Source: Planosporangium thailandense
GTDB lineage: Bacteria > Actinomycetota > Actinomycetes > Mycobacteriales > Micromonosporaceae
NCBI RefSeq assembly: GCF_011947195.1
Contig: NZ_JAATVY010000007.1
Coordinates: 1-64,000 of the forward strand
DNA length: 64,000 nt
Reading direction: 5' to 3'
The translations under genes were made by a program, and so were the position numbers. Positions 24,562 to 33,391 of the stretch are shown piece after piece (the stretch's first letter is position 1; each line of letters begins with the position of its first letter). The notes beneath the pieces were generated by a model. It made no database searches. It was not told the DNA's origin and worked only from the letters and a program-made list of their open reading frames with translations.

Positions 24562-25158
24562 TTACCGCAGTTGAGCGAATGCCTGGTCGGCGTCGGCGAC
24601 AGCCTCGGGGTGGACGTCGCGGGCGGTTCGCCCGTCGGCGATCTTTTGCCAGTTTGTCCGGGCGAGTACCCGCTGGACCGCGAGTACCTGAGCGGCCCGC
24701 AGTCGTGCCTCGATGCCCGGGCCGAGGGCGCCCGCCAGTGCCTCCTCGTCCTCGAGCAGGTACCGCGTGAGCCGTCCCGCCAGGCTCGGTGTGGTGAATA
24801 CCAGCCGATGAAACGCCACCACCTCGGGATGATCGTTGAGGCCGGTGACGGGCTCGTAACGATCGAGACCGGCGCGGAAGTGCCGGTGCAGCGCCGTCAC
24901 CGGCGAGACGCCGGGCTGGCGGTCACGCACGACGCGCGCGGCCTCACCGTTGTGATCCGCGAATCGGTGCAGCACCAGGTCCTCCTTGGTCGCGAAGTAC
25001 CGAAAGAGGGTCGGCTTGGAGACCTCGGCCGCCGCGGCGATGTCGTTGACCGAGACCTGATCGAAGCCGTGCGCCAGGAACAGCGAGATCGCCGCGTCGG
25101 CGATGGCGTCACGGGTTCGCGCCTTCTTGCGGGCCCGCAGCCCCGTCGGCTCGATCAC
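24562..25158 (-). CDS. TetR-family repressor
   Basis: 198 residues. N-terminal helix-turn-helix: RDAIADAAISLFLAHGFDQVSVNDIAAAAEVSKPTLFRYFATKEDLVLHRF (domain at residues 15-65). The C-terminal part has the pattern typical of MftR-like/acyl-CoA-regulated TetR proteins (HRHFRAGLDR). Likely represses the divergent FAD monooxygenase gene; the 62-bp gap carries an inverted repeat suited as its operator. The ligand is presumably the monooxygenase's aromatic substrate, as in similar divergent pairs, which is inference. Confidence 0.9.
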   Translation of the reverse strand: MIEPTGLRARKKARTRDAIADAAISLFLAHGFDQVSVNDIAAAAEVSKPTLFRYFATKEDLVLHRFADHNGEAARVVRDRQPGVSPVTALHRHFRAGLDRYEPVTGLNDHPEVVAFHRLVFTTPSLAGRLTRYLLEDEEALAGALGPGIEARLRAAQVLAVQRVLARTNWQKIADGRTARDVHPEAVADADQAFAQLR

Positions 25159-25176
25159 CTGTTCAGCGTAACATTA

Positions 25177-25206
25177 ATGACCGGGTCGCTTTTTTAACCC
25201 GGTAAT
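25177..25206. promoter_or_regulatory. candidate TetR operator
   Basis: Inverted repeat ATGACCGGGT (25177-25186) / ACCCGGTAAT (25197-25206), one mismatch per 10-bp arm, in the 62-bp divergent gap of the repressor and monooxygenase genes; an AT-rich stretch lies between the arms. Confidence 0.65.
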
Positions 25207-25220
25207 GCTTTGATGAGAGC

Positions 25221-26720
25221 GTGACTCAGACAGACGTCCTCGTGATTGGTGCCGGCCCGACCGGCCTGACGCTCGCGTGTGATCTTGCCCGGCGCGGCGT
25301 CGCAGTGCGCATCGTCGATCGGGCACAGGAGTTTCCGGGTGGTTCGCGCGGCAAGGGACTGAGCCCACGCAGCCTTGAAGTGTTCGACGACCTCGCGGTG
25401 GTCGACCGAATGCTGGCTTCCGGGATCACCCACCTGCCGCATCGCAAGTACCAGGGTGCGGAGGTGGTCGCCGAGATCGACCCCGAGGCGGGACGGGTGC
25501 CTACGCCCGACATCCCGTACCCGACCGGCCTGATGATCCCCCAGTGGCGGGTGGAGCAGATCCTGCGCGAGCGGCTGGCCGACTTCGGCGTCGCCGTCGA
25601 ACTGGGCGCCGAACTGCGCGGCTTCAGCCAACACGCCGACGGCGTGACCGCCACGATCGGCGAAGCTCGGATCCAGGCGCGATACCTGGTCGGCTGTGAC
25701 GGCGGCCACAGTACCGTCCGCAAGGCGCTCGGCCTGAGTTTGCGCGGCCAGACGCCGGACGTCCAGCTCATGGCCGTCGGCGATGTCGAGGTCGACGGGC
25801 TCGGCCGCGACGCCTGGCACCAGTGGTTCACCGGCGACGGCGCAATCATGCTGTGTCCGCTCCCCGGCACCAACGCCTTCCAGGTCCAGGCGTCACCTGA
25901 ACTCGACCAGGACGGTTCGCCGCTCGAACCGACCCTGGAACGATTCCAGCAGACCTTCGACCGGGTCGCCGGCATTCCGGGCGTGCGACTGCACAGTCTG
26001 GCGTGGCGCTCGACCTACCGGGTCAACGTCCGCATGGTCGACCAACTCCGGGTGGGCCGGGTATTCCTCGCCGGAGACGCCGCGCACGTACACCCGATCG
26101 CGGGTGGCCTCGGCATGAACAGCGGGGTCCAGGACGCCTACAACCTCGGCTGGAAGCTGGGCCTCGTGCTCACCGACAACGCCACGCCGAGCTTGCTCGA
26201 CACGTACGAAGAGGAACGACTGCCGATTGCGAGTTGGCTACTCGATATCACCTCGGAACGGCTGGGCGTCGTCCTCGACGCAATCAAGGAAAAGGGCGGC
26301 GGCGTGGACGCCGTGGCCACGCCCGAACTCACACAGCTCATGCTCCGGTACCCGTGGAGCCGGCTCTCCCGCCAAGGCACCAGCCGACCCACCGGACCTC
26401 GACCGGGCGACCGGGCGCCGGACGCGCCGCTGCGCGACGCCGCCACCGGCACGCCAACTCGCCTCTTCGATCTCTTCCGTGGGCCGCACTTCACCCTGCT
26501 CGGCCTCGGCGAACGCTGCGCCCCGGCGCTCGGCGACGTCGAAACCGACATCGTCAAGCCCTACCTTGTCGGGCCAGGCGGCCTCCTGGACGACGACGGG
26601 CACGTGGCACACGCTTATGGCGCCGACGCTCTGATCCTCGTCCGCCCGGACGGACACATCGGGCTGGTCGCCGACCCAACGGAGTCGGGAAGCGTTGGCG
26701 AGTACCTCCGCTCCCTGTGA
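25221..26720 (+). CDS. FAD-dependent aromatic monooxygenase (PheA/TfdB type)
   Basis: 499 residues, class A flavoprotein hydroxylase. GxGxxG in VLVIGAGPTGLTLACDLARRG (residues 5-25), the DG motif LVGCDGGHSTVRKALG, and the FAD-ribityl GD motif FLAGDAAHVHPIAGGLGMNSGVQDAYNLGWKL. The C-terminal thioredoxin-like tail (about 390-499) of phenol-hydroxylase-type members is present but short. Uses NAD(P)H and O2 to hydroxylate a phenolic or polyketide-like substrate; either xenobiotic or antibiotic inactivation (as in rifampicin monooxygenases) is possible. GTG 25221 start. Regulated by the divergent TetR protein. Confidence 0.9.
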   Translation: MTQTDVLVIGAGPTGLTLACDLARRGVAVRIVDRAQEFPGGSRGKGLSPRSLEVFDDLAVVDRMLASGITHLPHRKYQGAEVVAEIDPEAGRVPTPDIPYPTGLMIPQWRVEQILRERLADFGVAVELGAELRGFSQHADGVTATIGEARIQARYLVGCDGGHSTVRKALGLSLRGQTPDVQLMAVGDVEVDGLGRDAWHQWFTGDGAIMLCPLPGTNAFQVQASPELDQDGSPLEPTLERFQQTFDRVAGIPGVRLHSLAWRSTYRVNVRMVDQLRVGRVFLAGDAAHVHPIAGGLGMNSGVQDAYNLGWKLGLVLTDNATPSLLDTYEEERLPIASWLLDITSERLGVVLDAIKEKGGGVDAVATPELTQLMLRYPWSRLSRQGTSRPTGPRPGDRAPDAPLRDAATGTPTRLFDLFRGPHFTLLGLGERCAPALGDVETDIVKPYLVGPGGLLDDDGHVAHAYGADALILVRPDGHIGLVADPTESGSVGEYLRSL

Positions 26721-26807
26721 AGGCGTTCGGAACCCGCTCGAACGGCTGATGAGAAGCTGATGAGAACGAGAAATTCGGTCGCGGCGGGCAACCAGGAATC
26801 CCACAAT

Positions 26808-26819
26808 GATCACGTGATC
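26808..26819. promoter_or_regulatory. 12-bp perfect palindrome upstream of the LysE gene
   Basis: GATCACGTGATC, about 100 bp before the exporter start in an otherwise featureless 197-bp gap; a possible dimeric-regulator site. Confidence 0.35.
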
Positions 26820-26917
26820 GAGTCGCCTGCAGTCGTCAACGTCTCTGTCGCTACGGCCAGCACCGGCCGGCGACAGCAGACGCTGCCGGGTGCGGCGCCG
26901 ATCCCCCCGCTCCTCCC

Positions 26918-27544
26918 GTGACCGCCCTTCTCGCCGGCGTGTTCGCCGGGTACGGCATCGCCGTACCAGTGGGCGCCATCGCCGTCCTCATCATCGGCCT
27001 GACCGCCCGTACGTCGCTTCGGGTGGGCGCGGCCGCCGCGCTCGGCGTCGCGACGGCCGACGGGCTCTACGCCCTGGTCGCGGTCGTCGGTGGCGCCGCG
27101 CTCGCCCGCCTGATCGTTCCGATCGCCACGCCGATGCGGTGGCTGGCGGCGGCCGTCCTGGCCGGTATCGCCATCCGCACCGCAGTCGGCGCCGTACGCC
27201 ACCACCGCGACCCGGACAGCGCGCCGCCGGCACGGTCCGGCCTCGCTACCCCGGCCCGGGCGTACGGCGGCCTGCTCGGGCTCACCCTGCTCAACCCGAT
27301 GACCATCGTCTACTTCGGAGCGCTCGTACTCGGCCGGCAGACCGCCGACGCACCGGGCGCGTCGGGCGGGGCGCTGTTCCTGCTGGGCGCGTTCCTGGCG
27401 TCCGCGAGCTGGCAGTTGCTGCTCGCCGTCGGCGGCTCGCTGGTCGGGCGGGCCCTGGCTGGCCCACGAGGTCGACTGGCCACCGCCCTCGCGTCGAGCC
27501 TGTTGATTGTCGCACTCGCCGTCAGCCTCCTGCCGTCCGACTGA
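26918..27544 (+). CDS. LysE/RhtB-family exporter
   Basis: 208 residues, six hydrophobic helices. LysE-type N-terminus FAGYGIAVPVGAIAVLIIGLTAR, in which the Pro-x-Gly of helix 1 (classically GxxPGP) appears as AVPVGA, and LTLLNPMTIVYFGAL in the middle (the NPK/NP motif). Such proteins export amino acids or small amines. GTG 26918 start after CTCCTCCC; the ribosome-binding site is poor. It stands directly before the PucR gene and the amine oxidase/importer group, so it may be a relief valve for that catabolic island. Confidence 0.85.
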   Translation: MTALLAGVFAGYGIAVPVGAIAVLIIGLTARTSLRVGAAAALGVATADGLYALVAVVGGAALARLIVPIATPMRWLAAAVLAGIAIRTAVGAVRHHRDPDSAPPARSGLATPARAYGGLLGLTLLNPMTIVYFGALVLGRQTADAPGASGGALFLLGAFLASASWQLLLAVGGSLVGRALAGPRGRLATALASSLLIVALAVSLLPSD

Positions 27545-27610
27545 CGGGGCGTGGGACACGCAGCGTGGGGACCAGTCGCGCCCCGTATGTGACGAAGTTG
27601 GTACGACTGC

Positions 27611-28858
27611 ATGCTGTACCCGTCGCTTCACCTCGTGCACCATGTTTCGGTGCTCAGGGAATTACAGGCTGTAACCGAGGGTCTCGCCGCACGTCTCCAA
27701 CGCGACGTCGCGATCGACGACCCGCGGATGCGGTTACTGGCGCACACCGCCCACCACGGCCTGGTCGACCAGGCCCGGACCGAGTCCATTCTGCGGCTGC
27801 AGGCCCCACCAGCCGTGGTGGGTTACGTCGTCGCGCTGGGGCTGGACAGAGCAGGCAAGCCGGTCGTACGCGTACCGCCCGCCCCCGAACTCGAACTGCT
27901 CGCCAGGGTCTGCGCACCGCTGCGGGCAGGCGGTGAGCTGCTCGGCTACCTGTGGCTGATCGACGCCGACGAGTCGTTGACCGAGCAGGACTTCGAGGTC
28001 ATCGCGGAGACGGCGCAGTCCGCGGCCATGGTGCTGCAGCGCGATCGGCTGCTCGACGACCTGCGGGCCAGCCGCGAACGGGAGCTCGTCCGCGACCTCC
28101 TCTCCGCCGACCCGGAGGTGCGGGTCGCGGCGGCGGACGCGCTCGCGGCGCTGGAGGAGCCCCAGGCCGGCCCGGCCCGGGTGGTGGTGGTCAACGTACC
28201 GGCCGCCGTCGACATGCTGGCCGACGAGCTGATCGCCAAGGTCGACCGGGCGCTGGACCGGGTGGCCCGACAGCTCGTACCCCGCCGGTGCCTCCGTCTG
28301 GTACGGGTCGATCACGGGTTGCTCATCGTTCCCCTCGGGCCCGGCGGCCGTGACATCGCGCCCGATGTGGCCCGGGCGGCGCGCGCGGCACTGCAGCGGG
28401 TACTGCATGGCACGGAGGTCCGGAGCGGCGTGGGTGATCGCGTCAACGAGCTGGCCGACGCGGTCAACAGCTACCGACAGGCACGAACGGCGGTGCGCGT
28501 CTCCGAGGTGATCCCCGGCTTCGGGCCGGACGTGGCGTGGAGCGAACTCGGCGTGTACCGCATCCTGGTCCACCTTCCCCTCGACGAGCTGCCGGAAGAC
28601 GCGATCCCACCCGAACTGCTCGCGCTCCTCGACAGCCCGAGCGGCCGGGAGATCGTCCGGAGCGTCGAGGTGTACCTGGATCGGGCCGGTGACGCGAGGG
28701 CGGCCGTGGACGCGCTCAAGATACACCGCACCACGCTCTACTACCGGCTCGGCCGCTTCGCGGAGCTGACCGGGCTGAACCTGAGCGACGGCGGCGACCG
28801 CCTGGCCGTCCATGTGGGCCTCAAGCTGGCCAGACTCCGCGGTTCCTACACCCCGTGA
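27611..28858 (+). CDS. PucR/CdaR-type transcriptional regulator
   Basis: 415 residues: GAF-like N-terminal sensor (about 15-145), central GGDEF-related domain of the CdaR family (about 160-300), and a C-terminal PucR helix-turn-helix (about 345-410) with TLYYRLGRFAELTGLNLSDGGDRLAVHVGLKLARL, preceded by VEVYLDRAGDARAAVDALKIHRTTL. Regulators of this type control purine, amino-acid and amine catabolism. Same direction as, and 122 bp upstream of, the sarcosine-oxidase-type gene, so it probably activates it. Start uncertain: ATG 27611 lacks a ribosome-binding site and GTGs at 27635 or 27650 are alternatives. Confidence 0.87.
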   Translation: MLYPSLHLVHHVSVLRELQAVTEGLAARLQRDVAIDDPRMRLLAHTAHHGLVDQARTESILRLQAPPAVVGYVVALGLDRAGKPVVRVPPAPELELLARVCAPLRAGGELLGYLWLIDADESLTEQDFEVIAETAQSAAMVLQRDRLLDDLRASRERELVRDLLSADPEVRVAAADALAALEEPQAGPARVVVVNVPAAVDMLADELIAKVDRALDRVARQLVPRRCLRLVRVDHGLLIVPLGPGGRDIAPDVARAARAALQRVLHGTEVRSGVGDRVNELADAVNSYRQARTAVRVSEVIPGFGPDVAWSELGVYRILVHLPLDELPEDAIPPELLALLDSPSGREIVRSVEVYLDRAGDARAAVDALKIHRTTLYYRLGRFAELTGLNLSDGGDRLAVHVGLKLARLRGSYTP

Positions 28859-28980
28859 CCGCAGACCGGCATTCAACAGATGTAGCAACCGCGGACCGCA
28901 GCTTTCGACACGAGTCTGTGCCTCTGGACGGCCTGACCGGATCATGCTTTTCCTCACGCTCCAAGGAGAGGACAGGTTTC

Positions 28981-30165
28981 ATGCAGGGCTCGTACAGCCA
29001 TATCGTCGTCGGCGCAGGCGCACTCGGAACAGCGGCCGCATACTGGCTCGCCGAGCAGGGCGCCGAGCGGGTGTTGGTTCTCGAGCAGTACGAGCTCGGA
29101 CACACCCGCGGGGCGTCCGAGGACCACTCGCGGATCATCCGGCACGCGTACCACTCGCCGGTCTACACCGCCCTCACGCACGCCATGTACGAAACCTGGT
29201 CGCAGATCGAGGAGCGCACCGGCCTCGAACTCGTACTCAAGACCGGCGGCCTGGACCTCGCGATCGTCGACACGGAGGGCCACGAGGAGCTCAAGAACTA
29301 CAAGCGCTCCCTCGCCCCCGTCGGCGTCGAGTCCGAGGACCTGACCGCCGACGACATCCGCCGCCGCTACCCGCAATGGCAGATCGAGGACAACGTCGTC
29401 GGCATGTACCAGGAGGACGGCGGCATCCTCGACATCCGCCGGGCCGGCGCCGCGCACATCGCGCTCGCCCGCGGCCTCGGCGTGACCTTCTCCCCGAACA
29501 CCACGGTCACCGACATCGCCTCCTCCGACAGCGGGGTGACCGTGACGACCGACCGCGGCGTCTTCACCGCCGACTCGGTCGTGCTGTGCGTCGCCTCCTG
29601 GCTGCCACAGTTCCTGCCGAAGCTGGGCCTCAACTGGAACATCACCCTCTGCCAGGAGCAGGTCAGCTACTTCGCCACGCCCAACGTCCGGGACTTCGCG
29701 CCCGACCGCTTCCCGATGTGGATCTGGCACGGCACGCCGGACCCGCTGTTCTACGGCTTCCCGGTCTACGGCGAGGTGGCGGTCAAGGCCGCGCGCGACA
29801 TGTCGGGCCGATTCGTGACCCAGGAGACCCGGTCGTTCACCCCGGTACCGGAGGAGACCGCCCTCATCGCCGAGTTCCTCGCCCGGCGGCTGCCCGGCGC
29901 CGTGGGGCCCGAGCTCTACAGCAAGACCTGCGTGTACGACATGCCGGCCGACCGGGACTTCATCATCGACCGGATGCCTGGACACCCCCGCATCACGGTC
30001 GGCATCGGCGCCGGCCATGCCGCAAAGTTCGCCAGCCTCTTCGGCAAGATCCTCGCCGAGCTCACCCTCGAGGGCCGCACGGCGCACCCGATCGACGCTT
30101 TCCGCGCGGACCGGCCGGCACTGACCGACCCCGACTTCGTACCGACGTTCCGGATGACCGGCTGA
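28981..30165 (+). CDS. monomeric sarcosine oxidase / N-methyl amino acid oxidase
   Basis: 394 residues. FAD-binding GAGALGTAAAYWLAEQG at residues 9-25, LKTGGLDLA, and the C-terminal stretch TCVYDMPADRDFIID in which Cys317 matches the cysteine that carries covalent FAD in monomeric sarcosine oxidase, followed by GIGAGHAAKFASLFG. Oxidatively demethylates an N-methyl amino acid (sarcosine, N-methyltryptophan-like) to amine, formaldehyde and H2O2. ATG 28981 chosen for AGGAGAGGACAGGTTTC before it. Sits between its likely PucR regulator and a polar-amino-acid ABC importer that probably brings in the substrate. Confidence 0.9.
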   Translation: MQGSYSHIVVGAGALGTAAAYWLAEQGAERVLVLEQYELGHTRGASEDHSRIIRHAYHSPVYTALTHAMYETWSQIEERTGLELVLKTGGLDLAIVDTEGHEELKNYKRSLAPVGVESEDLTADDIRRRYPQWQIEDNVVGMYQEDGGILDIRRAGAAHIALARGLGVTFSPNTTVTDIASSDSGVTVTTDRGVFTADSVVLCVASWLPQFLPKLGLNWNITLCQEQVSYFATPNVRDFAPDRFPMWIWHGTPDPLFYGFPVYGEVAVKAARDMSGRFVTQETRSFTPVPEETALIAEFLARRLPGAVGPELYSKTCVYDMPADRDFIIDRMPGHPRITVGIGAGHAAKFASLFGKILAELTLEGRTAHPIDAFRADRPALTDPDFVPTFRMTG

Positions 30166-30218
30166 CCAGCGCGACCACGTGAGCAGCCGGCAGCAGCGCC
30201 GGGGCGCCAGCCCGCCCG

Positions 30219-30245
30219 GGCAGGGGGACGATCGGTCCCCCTGCC
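30219..30245 (+). terminator. rho-independent-type terminator after the oxidase gene
   Basis: Perfect 11-bp stem GGCAGGGGGAC / GTCCCCCTGCC, 5-nt loop, followed by TTT; lies between the oxidase stop and the ABC operon. Confidence 0.8.
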
Positions 30246-30272
30246 TTTACGGATATACCGAGGAGGACCATC

Positions 30273-31115
30273 GTGACGGCAGGCGAGCGACCCGCCGACG
30301 CTAGCGGGACCGGCCGGCGCGCGGGTGAGGCGGGGCCGGACCGGTCGCCCGTACCCCTGCTGCGGCTGGAGAACATCAGCATCAGCTACCGCGGGCACGA
30401 GGTCGTCCACGAGGTGTCTCTCGATGTCTCCCCCGGCGAGGTCGTCGCGCTGATCGGCCCGAGCGGGGCCGGCAAGAGCAGCCTGCTGCGCTGCGTCAAC
30501 TTCCTGGAGGTGCCGGCGGCGGGAACGGTGTACCTGGAGGGTCGGCCCGTCGGGTTCGTGCAGCGTCGCGGCCGGAGCGTACCGGCCAACGCCACCGCGC
30601 TGGCCGAGCACCGCCGCGAGGTCGGCATGGTCTTCCAGAACTTCAATCTCTTCCCCCACCTGACCGCGGTCGAGAACGTCATGCTGGCGCAGATCCACTC
30701 GCTCGGACGCTCGAAGGCCGACGCCCGGGAACGGGCGCTCAAGGAGCTGGCCCACGTGGGCCTGGCGAGCCACGCGGACGCGAAGCCGGCCAAGTGCTCG
30801 GGAGGTCAGCAGCAGCGCATCGCGATCGCCCGGGCGCTGGCCATGGACCCCAAGCTGATGCTCTTCGACGAGCCGACCTCGGCGCTCGACCCGGAGCTCG
30901 GCATCGAGGTCCTGACGACCATGCGCCGGCTCGCCGACGAGGGCATGACGATGATCGTGGTCACCCACGAGATGCACTTCGCCGAGGAGGTGGCCGACCG
31001 CATCGTGTTCATGGCCGACGGCCGCATCGTGGAACAGGGGCCGGCGCGTCAGGTCATGCGCGAACCGGTGCACGAGCGGACCAAGCGCTTCCTCGCGGCA
31101 GTGACGGACCGCTGA
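30273..31115 (+). CDS. polar amino acid ABC transporter, ATP-binding protein
   Basis: 280 residues. Walker A IGPSGAGKSSLLRC, Q-loop VFQNFNLFPHLTAVEN, signature CSGGQQQRIAIARAL, Walker B LMLFDEPTSALDPE, H-loop VVTHEMHF: the HisP/GlnQ amino-acid uptake type. An N-terminal extension of about 30 residues is Gly/Ala/Arg-rich. GTG 30273 with GAGGAGG upstream. One nucleotide separates its TGA from the first permease gene, so ATPase, two permeases and binding protein form one operon for uptake of an amino acid or small charged amine. Confidence 0.95.
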   Translation: MTAGERPADASGTGRRAGEAGPDRSPVPLLRLENISISYRGHEVVHEVSLDVSPGEVVALIGPSGAGKSSLLRCVNFLEVPAAGTVYLEGRPVGFVQRRGRSVPANATALAEHRREVGMVFQNFNLFPHLTAVENVMLAQIHSLGRSKADARERALKELAHVGLASHADAKPAKCSGGQQQRIAIARALAMDPKLMLFDEPTSALDPELGIEVLTTMRRLADEGMTMIVVTHEMHFAEEVADRIVFMADGRIVEQGPARQVMREPVHERTKRFLAAVTDR

Positions 31116-31116
31116 C

Positions 31117-31758
31117 ATGGCGCGCATCCTGTCGATCCTGGCCGCGGGTATCGGCCAGACCGTCGCGATCACGGCGGCCGCCTTCGTGCTGGGTGCCGTG
31201 GCCGGCTTTCCGCTGGCGCTGATGCGCAGGTCGCCCTACCGCGTGCTCCGGATGCCGGCCGCCGCGGTGATCGAGATCCTGCGTTCCATCCCGCCGATCG
31301 TCTGGCTGTTCATCGTCTACTACGGCATCGGCTCCGACGTCGTGAAGCTGTCCACCTTCCAGGGGGCGGTGATCGGGCTGGGCCTCATCGCCGCCGCCTA
31401 CCTCGCGGAGATCTACCGCGCGGGCATCGACGCGGTCGCCCGTGGCCAGTGGGAGGCGGCGAAGGCACTGGCGCTCCCCCGGCGGGCGACGTACCAGCGG
31501 GTGATCCTTCCGCAGGCCCTCACCGTGGTCACCCCACCGGCCGCCACCTACGCCATCGGCCTGCTCAAGGACAGCGCGATCGCCTCGGTCATCGGCGCTA
31601 CGGACATCACCTTCCGCGCCGTACAGGAGACGCAGGCCAACCTGCACGGCCTGTCCGTCTTCGCGGTCGCGGGGCTGCTGTACATCGCCCTGAGCGTGCC
31701 GATCGCCGCCGTGGCGAGATACACCGACCGGATCCTGGCGCAGAAGGTGGCCAAGTAG
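31117..31758 (+). CDS. amino acid ABC transporter permease 1
   Basis: 213 residues with five membrane helices of the HisMQ type. The EAA loop that docks on the ATPase is GQWEAAKALALPRRATYQRVILPQAL (Ala-Gly replaced in part). Conserved IEILRSIPPIVWLFIVYYGIG and YLAEIYRAGIDAVARGQ match amino-acid permeases (family His/Glu/Gln). Begins 1 nt after the ATPase gene and abuts the second permease without a gap (TAG then ATG), so translation is coupled. Two different permeases imply a heterodimeric channel. Confidence 0.93.
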   Translation: MARILSILAAGIGQTVAITAAAFVLGAVAGFPLALMRRSPYRVLRMPAAAVIEILRSIPPIVWLFIVYYGIGSDVVKLSTFQGAVIGLGLIAAAYLAEIYRAGIDAVARGQWEAAKALALPRRATYQRVILPQALTVVTPPAATYAIGLLKDSAIASVIGATDITFRAVQETQANLHGLSVFAVAGLLYIALSVPIAAVARYTDRILAQKVAK

Positions 31759-32409
31759 ATGGACTTCCTCCGGCAGTGGCAGCAGTTCTTCCCGCAGTTC
31801 CTCCCCGGCCTGTGGGTGACGCTCAAGCTGACCGTCGCCAGCCTGGTGCTCGGCTTCCCGCTCGGCGCCGCGCTCGCCGTCGCGGTCAGCTCGACGCGCC
31901 GGGTAATCAGGTGGCCGAGTATCGTGCTGGTCGAGCTGGGCCGGGGCGCGCCGGGGCTGATCGTGCTCTACCTCGTGTACTACGGGCTGCCCCAGGTCGG
32001 TCTGACGTTGCCGAACTTCCTCGCGGCGACGGTCGCCCTCGCCATCACCACCGGTGCGTACTCCAGCGAGATCTTCCGGGCTGGCCTGCTGGCCGTGCCG
32101 GTCGGTCAGCGGGAGGCGAGCAGGGCGCTCGGGCTCAAGCCGTTCAAGGAGTTCCGTCTGGTCGTCCTGCCGCAGGCGCTCAAGTTCGTCATCCCGCCGC
32201 TGATCGGCTTCGCGATCATCCTGTACCAGGGGACGTCGCTCGCGTTCGCCATCTCCACCCCTGAACTGTTGAGCCGCGCGTACAACGCGGCCTCGATCAC
32301 CTTCCAGTTCACCGCCGCGCTCACGCTCGCCGGAGCGATGTACGCGGTCATCTCCCTGCTCGCGATCGCCCTGGTCCGAACCGGAAGCCGGCGCGACGAA
32401 CGGCCGTGA
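31759..32409 (+). CDS. amino acid ABC transporter permease 2
   Basis: 216 residues, five helices, HisMQ type. ELGRGAPGLIVLYLVYYGLPQ, TTGAYSSEIFRAGLLAVPVGQREASRALGLKPFKEFRLVVLPQALKF (the EAA loop with E-A-S-R-A-L-G-L) and IPPLIGFAIILYQGTSLAFAIS. Forms the membrane channel with permease 1. Its ATG follows the first permease stop directly. C-terminus is Arg-rich (RTGSRRDERP). Confidence 0.93.
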   Translation: MDFLRQWQQFFPQFLPGLWVTLKLTVASLVLGFPLGAALAVAVSSTRRVIRWPSIVLVELGRGAPGLIVLYLVYYGLPQVGLTLPNFLAATVALAITTGAYSSEIFRAGLLAVPVGQREASRALGLKPFKEFRLVVLPQALKFVIPPLIGFAIILYQGTSLAFAISTPELLSRAYNAASITFQFTAALTLAGAMYAVISLLAIALVRTGSRRDERP

Positions 32410-32454
32410 CGACGTTCACGGTGTCCACCATCGAGTACCCGTACAAGGAGACAT

Positions 32455-33303
32455 ATGTCCCGCAGATCCCTGATGCTCGCCCTTCCCGCCGCACTGCTCC
32501 TCACCGGAGGACTCGCGGCATGTGGCGGTGGTGGCGGTAGCGACAAGTCATCCGCCGCCGACAGCGGCTGCAAGCCGGCCCACACCTTCTCGACCCTCGA
32601 GAAGGGCAAGCTGACCGTCTCGGTGTACGTTTCGCCGCCGTACTCCGAGCAGAAGGGCACCACCTTCGGCGGAGTCGACGGAGCGATCATCAACGCGCTC
32701 GCCAAGAAGGAGTGCCTGGAGCTGAAGGCGAACCCGGTTTCGGGCGCCGCCCTCATCGCGAGCGTGCAGTCCAAGCGGGCGGATCTGGGCGTCGGCGGCG
32801 TGTACCGCACGGCGGAGCGGGAGAAGCTGCTCAACCTCAGCGACACGATGTACCGCGACGGCATGGCCCTGCTGTCCAAGAAGGACGTTTCCGATCTGGC
32901 CAGCCTCAAGGGCAAGACGGTCGGCGTCGTCCAGGGGTACCTGTGGAACGCGGAGCTCCAGAAGGCCCTCGGCACCGACTCCGTGAAGATCTACCAGGCG
33001 TCCGACGGAATGGTCAACGACCTTGCCAACGGCCGGCTCGACGCGGGTGTGCTCACCACCGCCGAGGCCGGGTACCGGGCCGCGCAGAACAAGAGCGCCA
33101 ACCTCAAGGTGACGAACTTCGCGCCCGACCCGGCGGTCCCGTCCTCGCAGCAGCCGGGTCAGGTCGTGCTCGCCGAGACCAAGGGCAACACGGCCATGAC
33201 GCAGGCCTTCGACGAGGACATCAAGGCGATGATCCAGGACGGTACGATCGGCGGCTTCCTCAAGGACAACAACATGTCCGAAAGCCTCGCCGGTAACGCG
33301 TGA
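32455..33303 (+). CDS. amino acid ABC transporter, substrate-binding lipoprotein
   Basis: 282 residues, SBP_bac_3 type. Lipoprotein signal: Arg-rich start MSRRSLMLALPAALLL, lipobox LAAC with lipidated Cys about residue 23 followed by a GGGGGS linker. Mature part: GVDGAIINALAKKECLELKA, VQSKRADLGVGGVYRTAEREKLLNLSDTMYRDGMALLSKK, GKTVGVVQGYLWNAELQKALG, DLANGRLDAGVLTTAEAGY. The binding-site Arg of amino-acid SBPs appears to be YRTAER. ATG 32455 has AAGGAGACAT upstream. Delivers the substrate to the two permeases outside the cell membrane; ligand unknown, plausibly an N-methylated amino acid given the oxidase next door. Confidence 0.92.
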   Translation: MSRRSLMLALPAALLLTGGLAACGGGGGSDKSSAADSGCKPAHTFSTLEKGKLTVSVYVSPPYSEQKGTTFGGVDGAIINALAKKECLELKANPVSGAALIASVQSKRADLGVGGVYRTAEREKLLNLSDTMYRDGMALLSKKDVSDLASLKGKTVGVVQGYLWNAELQKALGTDSVKIYQASDGMVNDLANGRLDAGVLTTAEAGYRAAQNKSANLKVTNFAPDPAVPSSQQPGQVVLAETKGNTAMTQAFDEDIKAMIQDGTIGGFLKDNNMSESLAGNA

Positions 33304-33314
33304 CCCAGCGGCTT

Positions 33315-33351
33315 CGAGGTCCCCGGCGGTTGGACGCCGCCGGGGACCTCG
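33315..33351 (+). terminator. terminator after the ABC operon
   Basis: 15-bp perfect stem CGAGGTCCCCGGCGG / CCGCCGGGGACCTCG with a 7-nt loop, 12 nt after the binding-protein stop; no U-tract. Confidence 0.8.
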
Positions 33352-33391
33352 GCGCCCGCCGGGTGAGCACAGAACAAGTGAGGGGTAGGAC

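Noticed and set aside
30219-30245. Riboswitch before the ABC operon
   Set aside because: Only one simple hairpin with a T run; no multi-stem structure could be seen, so a terminator is the simpler reading.
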